Shown here: positions 28,028 to 35,638 of the stretch, one piece after another
Layout: the number at the start of each line of letters is the position of its first letter
Position numbering within the stretch: position 1 is the first letter of the stretch
NCBI GenBank assembly: GCA_963725655.1
Contig: CAVRYY010000003.1
Span: 682,001 to 746,000 of the forward strand
Length of the DNA: 64,000 bases
Direction: 5' to 3'
Source of the DNA: CAVRXT01 sp963725655
GTDB lineage: Bacteria > Acidobacteriota > Terriglobia > Acidiferrales > UBA7541
The notes under the pieces: model-generated
The model's input: the letters and a program-made list of their open reading frames with translations, nothing else
The model's database searches: none
Told to the model about the DNA's origin: nothing
Made by a program: the position numbers and the translations under genes

Positions 28028-30172
28028 ATGCGATTCGGTCCTACCAGCCTGAAAGTCACCACCGTCCTGGCCAAGGGACTCCGCCGCCCGCGCCTGCGTT
28101 CCGACCTCCGCATCAGCGAACAAATCATCAGCGGCAAGAAAAGCTACGTCATTAAGGTGCCGGATACTTCCACCTACAGCCGCTACGGCGTCTACGAATA
28201 CGAGATTCTCTCCCTCTGCGACGGCACCCGCACTCCCGCTGAAATCGCCGCCGAGATGGGTGAGCGCCACCCCGAACAGCCCGTTGCCGAAACCACCGTC
28301 CTCGAATTTTTCGACGGCATGGAACCGGGCATGTGGGAGCGCAGCGTCGGCGAAAAGAATTTGGCCATGCTCGAGAAGATTCGCGACGAGCGCAAAACTC
28401 GCGTCAATCGCGCCAACATCCTGCAAATCACCTTCAAAGCCTGGGACCCCAACGACCTGCTCGCCCGCATGGACCCTTATTTCAGTTGGATGTTCACTCC
28501 CGGCTTCGTGCTTTTTTCCCTGGTCCTGTTCTCCATCACCGCCGCCATATGGATCAGCGACTGGTCCCGCATCAGTCTCGACGCCGAAGCGTTTTACGAC
28601 TTCGGCCGGCAAACCCCCAACGACCTGTTGCTGTTCTGGGTCTTGCTCTTCGTCATCGGCGGAATTCACGAGCTCGGCCATGGCCTCACCTGCAAACACT
28701 TCGGCGGCGAAGTTCATCAGATGGGTTTCATGCTCATCTATTTCACTCCCGCCTTCTACACCGATACCACCGACGTCTACATGTTTGACCGCACTTCCCG
28801 CCGCGAATGGGTGATCTTCGCCGGACTCTGGATCGAATTCGTCGTTTGCAGCTTTTCCACCCTCGTTTGGTACTTTTCCTCTCCCGGCACCGTGGTCGCT
28901 TACATTTCCTACCGTTTGCTCCTCTTTAGCAGCATCGCCGCCCTGGTGATGAACCTCAATCCTTTCATCAAAGCCGACGGATACTACGCCCTCAGCCAGT
29001 ATCTCCGCATGGACAGCCTGCGCGAAGAATCTGTCGCCTACGTGAGAACTTTATTCGAGAAGCATGTGTTACGCCACGACGTCGAGCCTCCTCCGGTCAC
29101 CAAACGCCAGAGCCGCATCTTCACCGCCTTTGGCCTGGCTACCTTCGCCTACGGTGTCACCGTTCTCTATCTCCTCGGCGCCTGGCTCAAAAATATGCTG
29201 GTCGGCTACTTTGCCCTGTGGGGCTATGTCATTTTTGTGCTGATTTTTTATTTTATGTTTCGCAAGAAAGTGCGCGAGAGGATTCCCTCGGCGCGTTTAT
29301 GGTTGCGGAATTCGAGGGAGGAGTTCATGGCCTGGGAAATGACGCGCGGCCAGCAGCTTGCTGCCGGGTTGGCTGCTTTTCTGTTGCTCGTGCCGCCTCT
29401 GCCTTCGCGTGTGTCTACCGATTTCGTTCTCGAGCCGGGCACCCGGGCCGAGGTGCGCACCACCGTCGCCGGCGAGATTCGCGAAGTCCGCGTGAAGCAA
29501 GGCGACCCCGTCCACGCCGGAGACGTTCTGCTCGTCCTTGAAAATCCCGAACTCGAAGCCGCCGCGCAATCCACCCAGAACAATCTGGCGCTCGCCTACT
29601 CCGCCCTACGGTTGGCCTCGCAAAGCGGCAATTCCTCTGACCTCGCCAATGCCACCAGTCAAGCTCAGCGTCTCGAACAAGACCTGGCCGTTGACCGCCA
29701 GCGCACCGCAGGCCTGATCGTCCGCTCGCCCATCGACGGTGTCGTAGCTTCGCCCGATGTCGACCAGCGCTCCGGTGAATACGTCGACGCCGGCGCCGGC
29801 CTCATCTCCATCGTGAATCGTCAAGCCATGCGCGCGCGCATCCTCGTCAGCGATTGGGATTTCGCCGACGTGCATCGCCAGGCCGCCGCCCAGCTGAAAG
29901 TCAGCGCCTACCCGTACCGTACCTTCCACGGCCAAGTCGAACGCATCATGCCCGCCGCAGCCGCCGAAATTCCCGTCGCGACCGATGCGAAGATCATCCG
30001 CTACGGCCGCGAGCTAACCAACTATTTCGCCCTTGTCCTGGATTTTCCCAACCAGGATGGCTCCCTGATCGAAGGCATGACCGGCACAGCAAAAATTTCC
30101 GGCAACTACCGCCCCGCCGCCTGGCAGGCCGCCCGATCCGGCTGGCACTGGCTGCACAATCAGTTCTGGTAG
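28028..30172 (+). CDS. PqqD-like/M50 zinc metalloprotease/HlyD fusion protein
   Basis: A membrane protein of 714 residues with three parts. Residues 28-100 look like a PqqD-type winged helix (SYVIKVPDTSTYSRYG, LCDGTRTPAEIAAEM), the fold used as a peptide recognition element in many modified-peptide pathways. Residues 140-435 are a polytopic site-2-type M50 protease with HELGH (214-218) and the third metal ligand in NPFIKADGYY (Asp317). After a further membrane helix near 375-400, the C-terminal 260 residues are a HlyD adaptor with lipoyl halves (VAGEIREVRVKQGDPVHAG and IVRSPIDGVVASPDV) and a beta-barrel. It starts 12 bases after the lipoprotein adaptor, so the two are clearly co-transcribed. 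Recognition, cleavage and export of a small peptide is a reasonable inference from the fused domains. The substrate is not known. Confidence 0.9.
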   Translation: MRFGPTSLKVTTVLAKGLRRPRLRSDLRISEQIISGKKSYVIKVPDTSTYSRYGVYEYEILSLCDGTRTPAEIAAEMGERHPEQPVAETTVLEFFDGMEPGMWERSVGEKNLAMLEKIRDERKTRVNRANILQITFKAWDPNDLLARMDPYFSWMFTPGFVLFSLVLFSITAAIWISDWSRISLDAEAFYDFGRQTPNDLLLFWVLLFVIGGIHELGHGLTCKHFGGEVHQMGFMLIYFTPAFYTDTTDVYMFDRTSRREWVIFAGLWIEFVVCSFSTLVWYFSSPGTVVAYISYRLLLFSSIAALVMNLNPFIKADGYYALSQYLRMDSLREESVAYVRTLFEKHVLRHDVEPPPVTKRQSRIFTAFGLATFAYGVTVLYLLGAWLKNMLVGYFALWGYVIFVLIFYFMFRKKVRERIPSARLWLRNSREEFMAWEMTRGQQLAAGLAAFLLLVPPLPSRVSTDFVLEPGTRAEVRTTVAGEIREVRVKQGDPVHAGDVLLVLENPELEAAAQSTQNNLALAYSALRLASQSGNSSDLANATSQAQRLEQDLAVDRQRTAGLIVRSPIDGVVASPDVDQRSGEYVDAGAGLISIVNRQAMRARILVSDWDFADVHRQAAAQLKVSAYPYRTFHGQVERIMPAAAAEIPVATDAKIIRYGRELTNYFALVLDFPNQDGSLIEGMTGTAKISGNYRPAAWQAARSGWHWLHNQFW

Positions 30173-30176
30173 CCAC

Positions 30177-30563
30177 GAAGGTGGGCATCACACCAGTAAG
30201 GTCCAAGCGCGGTCGTTTTTGAGCGATTGTTTTTGAAGTACGGTTTTACGCTCTTATCTCTTCGATGATCGTAAAAGCCGTTACCACCTGAAGGCGGGAA
30301 TCACACCACGAAGGTCCAAGTGCGGTTGTTCTTGAAGTACGGTTTTACGCTCTTATCTTTTCGATGATCGTAAAAGCCGTTACCATCTGAAGGTGGGAAT
30401 CACACCACGAACGTCCAAGTGCGGTTGTTTTTGAAGTACGGTTTTACGCTCTTATCTTTTCGATGATCGTAAAAGCCCTTACCACCTGAAGGCGGGAATC
30501 ACACCACGAAGGTCCAAGTGCGGTTGTTCTTGAAGTACGGTTTTACGCTCTTATCTCTTTCGG
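30177..30563. repeat. 99-bp tandem repeat array (about four units)
   Basis: Four copies of a unit containing CGGTTTTACGCTCTTATC start that block at 30241, 30340, 30439 and 30538, giving a period of exactly 99 bases. The first unit has a 14-base insertion; the last is cut short after CTCTTATCTC. Each full unit has an imperfect inverted repeat (GGTTTTACG with CGTAAAAGCC) around an AT-rich loop. The array begins within five bases of the stop of the protease-adaptor gene. A very short frame of about 15 codons (reading RLFLKYGFTLLS) recurs in each unit behind GAAGGTCCAAGTG; whether it is translated is unknown. Confidence 0.9.
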
Positions 30564-30765
30564 GTGCCCCACTCTTCCCCGGGGCTGGGAAGGGTGGGCG
30601 TAGCGACCTTACTCGCCGAACGAGGAACGCCGCACAAGTAGGGTGCAACCGTGTTTTGAATCCGAAGTTCCGCCGCTCACCGGAGGACCGTGCTGGGTTG
30701 CCCTCCGGCCGAGCGCGCAGAAACAAAACCAAAGCGAGCTAACAGCCGCCACGCTCCAACTCCAC

Positions 30766-30870
30766 TTACGGCCGGATCATCAGCAGATTCCGGATAGCCG
30801 GCTGTGCCTTCTTCTCCAGCTTCTGGGCTGCCTGCTTTGGCGCCTTGATCGGTGTCTTTTTTGATTCCAT
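30766..30870 (-). CDS. Small basic peptide (34 aa) behind a sigma54 promoter
   Basis: A short reading frame of 34 residues, too small for usual gene finders. It begins MESKKTPIKAP, continues with a Lys/Gln/Ala-rich helical middle (QAAQKLEKKAQPAI) and ends NLLMIRP. A strong Shine-Dalgarno run (GGAGGGGGGAG) lies 6 bases before the ATG. A near-consensus sigma54 box is placed so that transcription would start about 32 bases upstream of the ATG. The composition (10 basic residues, only 2 acidic, no cysteine) suggests a nucleic-acid-binding, membrane-active or exported peptide. It could be a substrate of the nearby PqqD-like/M50/HlyD protein, which is an inference only. No database relative is known to me. 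Confidence 0.5.
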   Translation of the reverse strand: MESKKTPIKAPKQAAQKLEKKAQPAIRNLLMIRP

Positions 30871-30912
30871 GATTGCTCCCCCCTCCGCTTTCGTACCAGG
30901 TACCTCTGCTAT

Positions 30913-30928
30913 TGCAATCGACGCGCCA
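30913..30928 (-). promoter_or_regulatory. Sigma54 (-24/-12) promoter upstream of the 34-aa peptide
   Basis: Read on the minus strand, the site is TGGCGCG-TCGA-TTGCA. This matches the sigma54 consensus TGGCACG-N4-TTGCA at every defined position except one (A to G), with the required 12-base spacing between GG and GC. The predicted start is near 30902. A second box of the same form lies at 31290. Confidence 0.75.
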
Positions 30929-31082
30929 AACCCGCTCCCAGCCGCCGCCACCGCATCGCGCCGGAAACAAAGACTTTATCGCGCGCCTCACTTCGCGGAA
31001 AGACCCGCCCCCCTGGTCCAGGGTTGAATTACTAAGCCCGCGTTGAATTTTTCAACCAGCAGATTCAACTCGCCCCGTCCCC

Positions 31083-31121
31083 AAAAAAGGAAGAAGGGCT
31101 GCGCGGGGGGACCGGCAGCCC
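31083..31121 (-). terminator. Rho-independent terminator of the sigma54 transcript
   Basis: On the minus strand a GGGCTGC/GCAGCCC stem (31115-31121 with 31096-31102) is followed by TTCTTCCTTTTTT. It lies about 200 bases downstream of the sigma54 box at 31290. Confidence 0.7.
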
Positions 31122-31279
31122 GTTCATTCCTCCAGAAGCCGCCAACCCGCGGCATCCCATATACCGTTCGTTTCTCGTTCCGAATGGCCGCGGTCGGCGG
31201 CAGTCTAGCCAGTAACTGCCAGCCGCGGGGCTTGAGCCGTTCGTCATGTTCGCACCAGGAATATACGCGCGGCCATCGC
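31083..31279 (-). ncRNA. Candidate sigma54-dependent small RNA of about 200 nt
   Basis: A predicted transcript runs from the start implied by the sigma54 box at 31290-31305 to a hairpin terminator whose T-rich tract ends near 31083. No well-supported protein gene lies inside. Several weak starts exist: one frame of 60 codons (with two Cys around SYWLDCRRPRPFG) begins at an ATG near 31247 but runs through the terminator, and a 9-codon frame follows AGGAAGGGCG. The product could therefore be a regulatory RNA or a short-peptide mRNA. Confidence 0.35.
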
Positions 31280-31289
31280 CCTTCCTGAC

Positions 31290-31305
31290 TGCAATTCGCG
31301 CGCCA
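31290..31305 (-). promoter_or_regulatory. Sigma54 (-24/-12) promoter of the candidate small RNA
   Basis: Minus-strand sequence TGGCGCG-CGAA-TTGCA, with the same single deviation from consensus as the box at 30913 and the exact 12-base GG-GC spacing. The flanking sequence is also related (GGTTTGGCGCG in both), so the two promoters may come from a duplication. Confidence 0.75.
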
Positions 31306-31530
31306 AACCGGTTTCCCCGCCGCGCCACAGTCAACTCCCTTACAACGCGTCGTTTTGTTCGCCCAAGCGCTGCGGCGATCTGCCGCGGTCACGGACTTCG
31401 TTGAATTTCTCACCGCTCCGGTTGAATTTATCAACCTCGTTCAACAAGCCGGCTCGCGCTCGGACCGCCGTTACGTCTACACCGCTCGCTCTTGCCTTTC
31501 AGCGCCCGCCTCGTGTTCATCGTCCTGACG

Positions 31531-31567
31531 AAAAAAGGGCCGCGCAGTTTTACCCGGCGGCCCTTTT
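31531..31567 (-). terminator. Rho-independent terminator downstream of the 13-aa Lys-rich peptide
   Basis: An 11-bp stem, AAAAGGGCCGC with GCGGCCCTTTT (31557-31567 and 31533-31543), is followed by more T residues on the minus strand. It lies about 90 bases after the stop of the 13-codon gene and would close its transcript. Confidence 0.75.
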
Positions 31568-31659
31568 CCATTTCCAAGCTGCCGCGGAACGGCAGCGCAT
31601 TGAACTTGCAGGACGCTAGGCCGCGCGCATCTTGCTCTCGGCGGTCTAAGCGTTCCCAG

Positions 31660-31701
31660 TTACTTCTTTTTCTTTTTCTTAGCGGCCTTTTTGGTTGCCA
31701 T
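31660..31701 (-). CDS. Thirteen-residue lysine-rich mini-peptide
   Basis: A complete mini-gene encoding MATKKAAKKKKKK. The ribosome site AAAGGAGAGG lies 9 bases before the ATG, and a strong terminator follows about 90 bases downstream. Eight of the 13 residues are lysine. The layout of ribosome site, tiny frame and terminator argues for a real transcript. Translation is not proven, because AAG/AAA runs are easily produced by chance purine tracts and the surrounding strand is purine-rich. The promoter was not located and no sigma54 box was seen nearby. It could be a leader peptide, an exported peptide or a nucleic-acid-binding peptide. Confidence 0.45.
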   Translation of the reverse strand: MATKKAAKKKKKK

Positions 31702-31719
31702 AGTCGGTTACCTCTCCTT

Positions 31720-31800
31720 TCATTGGCTGCCGAGCGGCCCGAATTTCAATTCGCTGTTTCGCGAATCGAATTCCCGACCTGCCGTTGAGCCTTCTTCCAT
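31720..31800 (-). CDS. Possible 26-codon leader frame before the Lys-rich peptide
   Basis: A short frame starting MEEGSTAGREFD and ending FGPLGSQ. Its TGA stop touches the ribosome site of the 13-codon gene (TGAAAGGAG). That spacing would suit translational coupling or a leader peptide. Its own ribosome site (GAGAG) is weak and no similarity is known, so this is a low-confidence call. Confidence 0.22.
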   Translation of the reverse strand: MEEGSTAGREFDSRNSELKFGPLGSQ

Positions 31801-31801
31801 C

Positions 31802-32296
31802 TTGGCAGCTCTCTTCTGGCCGTTCGCTGCCTCTTTGTTCGCCAGTTACTGCGCCATCTCCGCGCCGTTAACTCAAGATCACCGGCGGCGTTGCGGAATT
31901 TCGACCAGCGGGGTCATTCACTTGCCTGCCTCTCGGCGGCGTTGCGGAATAACCGGCTGTTCTTTCGCTTCGGCCTCTTGCGCCTTCTGCTCTTGCGCTC
32001 TTTCTCGCCACTTCTACTTGGCCCTCGCGCTTTTCGATGGCGCCTTCATCCAACTACCGCCGCTCTTCAATTTCAAAATAAATAGATTGCTCACACTGTG
32101 ACAGAAAGTGGCCCAGAAGAACAGACATTGCGTCAGGAATTTTCGTTATCTGCAATTTTCGGCGGCGGGGTACTGCGGCCTTCGTTGCGGGGGTTGCGGT
32201 TCTGAAAGTTCCGTTTTGTAAACTCTCATCGGGGATTTCGCGCGGGGATTGTGATTTTCCGTTTCTCCGGCCTTCCGCAGTCCAACTCAACCGAAT
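31802..32296. other. Non-coding gap downstream of the sigma54 activator gene
   Basis: About 500 bases without a gene I can support. The minus strand is purine-rich with several very short Lys/Arg/Ala-rich frames, for example an 11-codon frame starting MKAPSKS near 32049. No hairpin terminator was found directly after the activator stop. Confidence 0.4.
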
Positions 32297-33685
32297 TTAC
32301 AGTCGGTGCTTCCGGCACAAGTAGTTCATCCGGTTCTTATCGATCCTCAGCAGCCGCGCCGCTTCCGCCTTGCTCTCTTTCGATTGCTCCAGCGCCGCTT
32401 TCACCCACTTCCGTTCGTACGCCTCGATCTCTTCGTTCAAATCGATTCCTTCCGCGGGCAGCCACGCCGGTCCGGCCCCCGAATTGGGAACGTTCTGCGC
32501 GATGTTCGGCGGCAGGTCCTTCAACGTCACCTTGTTGCTGTCGGTCATCAGCACCAGCCGTTGCACCACGTTGCTCAATTCCCGCACGTTCCCGGGCCAG
32601 CGGTAGCTCTGCAGCGCGGCCAGCGCATCGTTCGCCACCCGCAGTTTCGGCACCTGGTTCGCCGCGCAGTAGACCTGCATGAAATAATCCACCAGCAACG
32701 GCACGTCGTCGCTGCGCTCGCGCAGCGGCGGAACGAATATCGGTACCACGTGAATCCGATAGTAGAGGTCTTCGCGGAATCTCCCCTGCTTGGCCATCTC
32801 CTCCAGGTTCTCGTTGGTCGCGCTCACCAGCCGGAAATTCAGTTTGATCGCCTTCTTTCCGCCCAACCGCGTCAGTGCCCGCTCCTCCAGCACCCGCAGC
32901 AACTTGCTCTGCAAAGGAGGCGTTAGCGTGGCGATCTCATCCAGAAATAACGTCCCTTCCTCGGCCAGCTCGATGCGTCCTTCCTTGGTCGCCACCGCGC
33001 CGGTGAACGCCCCTCGCTCGTACCCGAATAATTCCGCTTCCATCAGGCTTTCCGGTAGCGCCGCGCAATTCACGCCGATGAACGGCTTGCTCCGCCGTGG
33101 TCCCTGGTCGTGCAGCGCTCGCGCCACCAGTTCTTTCCCCACTCCGCTCTCGCCGCGAATCACCACGTTCGCGTCCGATCGGGCCATCCGCTGGATCGAA
33201 GAGAAAAGATGCCGCATCGCATCCGTCGATCCGATCAGGTCGCCCAGCGAATCCTTGCGCCGAATCTCTTCCCGCAGAATCCGGTTTTCCCGCTGGATCT
33301 GCAGTTTCTCGATCCCCCGCGCGATCAGCATCCGCAGCACTTCCATATCGATCGGCAGGATGAAGTAGTCGTACGATCCGGCTTCGATCACCTTCAGCGC
33401 CGAAGCTCGCTTGGTGTCTTCACTCAGCACGATCACCAGCGTGTCGATCTCGCTCCCGTCCAGCCGCTGCAGCAGCTCCACGCATTCGCTCACCCCGCCC
33501 GATGGCAGCGGCAAGCCCAGCAGCAGAATGTCTACGTCGGTTTCTTGCAACAGGACAAAAGCGGCCGTGTAGTCCTCACCCTCGAAGACGTCGTTATCCG
33601 CGCGCAGCGCAGCGGCAATTTTGCCGCGAACCGCCGCGTCGCCCACTACGATTCCAATGCGAGGTTTGGGGACTCCTGGAGGCAT
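32297..33685 (-). CDS. Sigma54 enhancer-binding protein with degenerate receiver domain
   Basis: NtrC-like regulator of 462 residues: receiver-like domain (8-125), AAA+ domain (about 150-385) and a Fis-type DNA-binding helix-turn-helix at the C-terminus (KAEAARLLRIDKNRMNYLCRK). The AAA+ part has Walker A GESGVGKE (178-185), the sigma54 contact loop GAFTGA (225-230) and Walker B LFLDEI, so it should be active. The receiver has lost its phosphorylation chemistry. The expected aspartate is Gly57 (LLLGLPLP), the acidic pair is reduced to Gly15-Asp16, and the conserved lysine before proline is Leu110. Activity must therefore be set by something other than phosphorylation. Both strong sigma54 promoters of the window lie 1.4-2.8 kb downstream, which makes it their likely activator by position. 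Confidence 0.92.
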   Translation of the reverse strand: MPPGVPKPRIGIVVGDAAVRGKIAAALRADNDVFEGEDYTAAFVLLQETDVDILLLGLPLPSGGVSECVELLQRLDGSEIDTLVIVLSEDTKRASALKVIEAGSYDYFILPIDMEVLRMLIARGIEKLQIQRENRILREEIRRKDSLGDLIGSTDAMRHLFSSIQRMARSDANVVIRGESGVGKELVARALHDQGPRRSKPFIGVNCAALPESLMEAELFGYERGAFTGAVATKEGRIELAEEGTLFLDEIATLTPPLQSKLLRVLEERALTRLGGKKAIKLNFRLVSATNENLEEMAKQGRFREDLYYRIHVVPIFVPPLRERSDDVPLLVDYFMQVYCAANQVPKLRVANDALAALQSYRWPGNVRELSNVVQRLVLMTDSNKVTLKDLPPNIAQNVPNSGAGPAWLPAEGIDLNEEIEAYERKWVKAALEQSKESKAEAARLLRIDKNRMNYLCRKHRL

Positions 33686-33730
33686 CGGTAGACGAACAAT
33701 CTACTCACTCTAGCCCTTCGATACAACTCC

Positions 33731-33813
33731 GATTGACGATGGGGCGCTGAGCGAACCGAAGTGGGTGCCCCAGGTGTCGGTTTCACACCTGGGTTCTCTA
33801 AGTTTTTGACTTG
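33731..33813 (+). repeat. Dispersed hairpin repeat, copy B
   Basis: Begins GATTGACGATGGGGCGCTGAG and contains CCCAGGTGT...ACACCTGGG, ending TTTTTGACTTG. Copy C (51015-51098) matches over the full 83 bases on the other strand, and copy A shares the central 67 bases. It lies just upstream of the sigma54 activator start. Confidence 0.88.
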
Positions 33814-34074
33814 CTCTAGTTTGCGCCGCGTCTGGCCCCTACACCCCGACCGCACGGTTCCCCACAGGTGAATCGCGCGGCAAAATGAATGTCCACAGTA
33901 TGCGATCCCTTCCAACCGCACTTCCGAAATGCTAACGTCTCCCAGAAAGGAAGCCGCAACATGTCTTCACCCGCCAGCCGCCCTGGGACGTCCCGCAACC
34001 AATCCATGCTCTATGCCCGAATAAATTCCGCGCACAGTGCCGGGGAGAGTGCCCAGAATTTCGTGTCACGGCTT

Positions 34075-34410
34075 CAGTTCCTCAATCACCCCACCGCCAG
34101 CATACCCCCGCCTATGTCTCTGATTTCAAAGGAGCGGTTTTCGCCGAATACGGGCACATCTCCGTTTTACATTTCCGAAAGGGACAGTCGATGCACTCCA
34201 AATGGATCGACGGTGGCTGGTATTTCCTCCCCGCCGCAACCTCAATTTCTAAATCGGCACAGCGCCAGCATATCCCCACGTATGTGTCTGATTTCAAAGG
34301 AGCGATTTCGCCGAATACCGGCAGTTTGCGTTTTATTTTCCCCAACGGGCATTGCTCAGTGGCGGCCTTAATGGATCGACGCCAGCGAGGGCTTTTTCTG
34401 CCGAAAAAGT
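34075..34410. repeat. Two diverged 168-bp tandem units downstream of the amidase gene
   Basis: The block GATTTCAAAGGAGCG begins at 34122 and again at 34290, a period of 168 bases. Other shared blocks are CGCCAGCATA, TTCGCCGAATAC and AATGGATCGACG. The last of these also occurs at 34603 as the 3' end of the acetamidase gene, and in the first unit the match extends through the GGTATTTC that encodes its last residues. No gene is supported between 33814 and 34600; plus- and minus-strand frames across it merely repeat with the DNA. Confidence 0.75.
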
Positions 34411-34600
34411 GTCCCCCACCTATGCTCGCCACTGATTCTGAAGAACATACCGACGCCGAAATCGCGCTTTCGAATCGCGACATCCGTAAGGATCATGTTT
34501 TTGAAGTAACTGATTCTAAGCAATTTACAAATCCTGAATCGTGCCAAATCGCCGAAAAATTAATCTATGACCTCAGAAACAGGATCGCTCGATGCCATGC

Positions 34601-35638
34601 TTAATGGATCGACGGCGGCAGGTATTTCTTCTCGATACTAGCCACCACCACATAATTCGGGTCCACCATCTCCGCCAGATGGATATGCGCCACCTTCGAC
34701 AGCAACTCGTACGCGTCCAGTTCAGACATCCCGTAGTCCGCATGAATCCACGCTACCAACTCGCGGAAGGCGATCCGCAGCGCATCATCCACCGGCCGGT
34801 AAATTCCCGCCGCCATGATCTCGTTATCATTTTCAAACCGCGGCCACCCGATGTGCCGCCCGCGCAACAGCTTCACTTGTATCCGCGCCTGCAGCGGCAC
34901 CTCAATCGCGGTTCCCGCGATCTCACCGTCGCCCATGGCCGCGTGCCCGTCCCCCACATACAGCAGCGCTCCCGGTACGTTCACCGGCAGATACACGATG
35001 TTGCCCGCGCTCGCTTCCGAGGCGTCCATATTCCCGCCAAACTCCGCCGGGACCACCGAGCTGCGCACCTCGCCTCCAGCCGGCGCCACGCCAATACATC
35101 CGAAAAACGGATGCAGCGGGATCTTCACCGAATAGCTCGAATCGTGCGCCTGGAATGTAGCCACGTTGTTGGCCGGATCGATCGGATAGAACCAGATTTT
35201 CTCCGGCAGCGGTGCATTCAGCATCGCCGTGTACTCGGTCGGGTTGAGCGCGCCAAATCCCGGCACCAGCGCTCCCACACCCTGATGGGTGGGCACTTCC
35301 AGCGAAAGGATGTGAACCGCGATCGTGTCACCCGGCTCCGCGCCTTGGATGTAAAACGGACCCGTCAGTGGATTGTCGCCTTTCACCATGCTCAACGTAT
35401 CCCCCGGATGTTGCAGCGCGTCGCCGAACGCATCCACCGTGTTCGTCTCCAGGATGTCTCCGGAATTCAGCCGCGCCACCGGCGTCGCCGGGCCGTAGAC
35501 GTACTTCACCGTGTCCATCGCGGCGCTAAACCGCACCACCCGCTCTGCATCGCCAGCGTTCTGCGCGAAGCAACTCCCTCCCGCTGCCGCCACCCAAACC
35601 ACTATCAGGCAAAACACACCAGCAATCCGCGTCTTCAT
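34601..35638 (-). CDS. Secreted acetamidase/formamidase family protein
   Basis: A protein of 345 residues with an N-terminal signal peptide (GVFCLIVVWVAAAGGSCFAQ), so it is exported, unlike the cytoplasmic FmdA/AmdA enzymes. Family motifs are EPGDTIAVHILSLEV, FFGCIGVAPAGGEVRSS, GGNMD and the metal or active-site region VGDGHAAMGDGEIAGTAIE. The fold is that of formamide/acetamide amidohydrolases; the true substrate is unknown. The ATG at 35638 is chosen because it gives a good signal peptide; the open frame runs further upstream. The last codons are duplicated in the repeat units that follow the gene. Its 5' side faces the HlyD/ABC operon divergently, with 244 bases between. Confidence 0.88.
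   Translation of the reverse strand: MKTRIAGVFCLIVVWVAAAGGSCFAQNAGDAERVVRFSAAMDTVKYVYGPATPVARLNSGDILETNTVDAFGDALQHPGDTLSMVKGDNPLTGPFYIQGAEPGDTIAVHILSLEVPTHQGVGALVPGFGALNPTEYTAMLNAPLPEKIWFYPIDPANNVATFQAHDSSYSVKIPLHPFFGCIGVAPAGGEVRSSVVPAEFGGNMDASEASAGNIVYLPVNVPGALLYVGDGHAAMGDGEIAGTAIEVPLQARIQVKLLRGRHIGWPRFENDNEIMAAGIYRPVDDALRIAFRELVAWIHADYGMSELDAYELLSKVAHIHLAEMVDPNYVVVASIEKKYLPPSIH

Noticed and set aside
30177..30563. CRISPR array
   Set aside because: The 99-base units are repeated along their whole length with no unique spacers, and no cas genes are in the window.
30988..31434. 148-codon minus-strand frame in the peptide region
   Set aside because: It crosses a clear terminator and a sigma54 box and has no ribosome site or family pattern.
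33889..34371. 160-codon plus-strand frame with an internal protein repeat
   Set aside because: The repeat is explained by the 168-bp DNA duplication; both strands show it and the reading frame is not kept across units.
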